Below are positions 6,859-7,085 of a stretch of 7,085 nt of DNA, one piece after another. Numbering within the stretch: position 1 is the first letter of the stretch; each line of letters opens with the position of its first letter. Under the pieces are notes generated by a model. The model was not told the origin of the DNA and searched no databases. It worked only from the letters and a program-made list of their open reading frames with translations. The translations under genes were made by a program, and so were the position numbers. Source of the stretch: Nocardioidaceae bacterium (GTDB taxonomy: Bacteria > Actinomycetota > Actinomycetes > Propionibacteriales > Nocardioidaceae); assembly GCA_025966335.1 (NCBI GenBank), contig JAICRS010000156.1:1-7085 (forward strand). The letters run 5' to 3'.

Positions 6859-6878
6859 TCGAGTAGTGCAGTACTCGA
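6859..6878. promoter_or_regulatory. 20-bp near-perfect palindrome upstream of the SDR gene
   Basis: TCGAGTAGTGCAGTACTCGA is symmetric apart from one base pair (6866/6871, G opposite G). It lies 56 bp before the SDR ATG and 23 bp before the pseudogene start, in the divergent gap 6837-6934. Size and symmetry fit a dimeric repressor operator (TetR-, GntR- or MarR-like). It does not match the actinobacterial LexA box I know. A smaller dyad, CGTCG-TAC-CGACG, lies at 6903-6915. No convincing -35/-10 pair is visible in the gap. Confidence 0.5.
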
Positions 6879-6934
6879 ACGAGGGCCGGTCGGTCGGTGG
6901 ATCGTCGTACCGACGGATCATCGAGGAGGGCGTC

Positions 6935-7085
6935 ATGTCGATCTCACCCCTGCGCGAACCACCACGCGAGGAAAGCAAGACCAGTCCGCGTTGCGTGCTC
7001 GTCACCGGCGCCGGCCGCGGGATCGGCAGAGCGATCTCCGTGCGGTTGGCCCACTCCGGCTGGCAGGTCTATGCCGGCGTGCGCA
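6935..7085 (+). CDS. Short-chain dehydrogenase/reductase (SDR), N-terminal fragment (cut by window edge)
   Basis: Fifty codons are present before the window ends. ATG at 6935 has GGAGG (6925-6929) with 5 nt spacing. After an 18-residue charged leader (MSISPLREPPREESKTSP) comes CVLVTGAGRGIGRAISVRLA. Its TGAGRGIG (24-31) is the TGxxxGxG dinucleotide-binding motif of classical SDR enzymes, followed by GWQVYAGVR, the second beta strand of the Rossmann fold. Arg50 after this strand is often associated with NADP(H) preference, but that is only a hint. The catalytic Ser-Tyr-Lys lies outside the window, so the substrate cannot be named. It is divergent from the LuxR remnant, a common arrangement for LAL regulators and their targets. 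Confidence 0.85.
   Translation, partial: MSISPLREPPREESKTSPRCVLVTGAGRGIGRAISVRLAHSGWQVYAGVR

Noticed and set aside
6859..6883. LexA (SOS) box at the palindrome before the SDR gene
   Set aside because: The actinobacterial LexA consensus as I know it is TCGAAC-N4-GTTCGA; the site here has TCGAGTA/TACTCGA arms, and the partial CTCGAACGAG next to it lacks the second half-site at the right spacing.
1..7085. CRISPR array, tRNA/rRNA gene, insertion sequence or phage module
   Set aside because: No regularly spaced repeats, no cloverleaf-like sequence with CCA-end features, no transposase or integrase motifs were seen on either strand.

Overview
The window is GC-rich DNA with strong third-position GC bias, so antisense frames are open for long stretches. 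Gene content and protein style (IclR-regulated aceB, a giant ATP-binding LuxR/LAL regulator remnant, an SDR start) point to an actinobacterium, plausibly a soil or marine genus such as Nocardioides or Pseudonocardia relatives. The genus is a guess from gene style, not from a marker gene.

Left part (1-4394, minus strand): a compact glycolate-utilisation operon read right to left as aceB - glcD - glcE - glcF, the last cut by the window edge. Junctions are 7, 1 and 1 nt, so translational coupling is likely. GlcD, GlcE and GlcF together form membrane-associated glycolate oxidase (glycolate to glyoxylate, electrons to the quinone pool). Malate synthase A (AceB) condenses glyoxylate with acetyl-CoA to malate. 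The four genes therefore form a short route from glycolate into the TCA cycle. No isocitrate lyase or glycolate permease is visible in the window.

Middle (4395-5243): a 60-bp divergent control region separates aceB from a plus-strand IclR-family regulator. It holds overlapping dyads, two CGGAAG copies 21 bp apart and promoter-like hexamers, suggesting that the regulator controls both the operon and itself.

Right part (5244-7085): a 281-nt non-coding stretch carries a near-perfect 16-bp inverted repeat. It is followed by a heavily decayed LAL-type LuxR regulator pseudogene on the minus strand (5525-6836). This has at least four frameshifts, a lost P-loop and internal deletions, yet its landmarks can still be followed in order. 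A 98-bp gap containing a 20-bp near-palindrome then leads into the 5' end of an SDR-family oxidoreductase gene on the plus strand, cut by the window edge.

Overall this is mostly recognisable metabolism. The points worth a second look are the operator architecture, the operon composition, the decaying regulator and two unexplained inverted repeats. I see no convincing evidence for a wholly new system.
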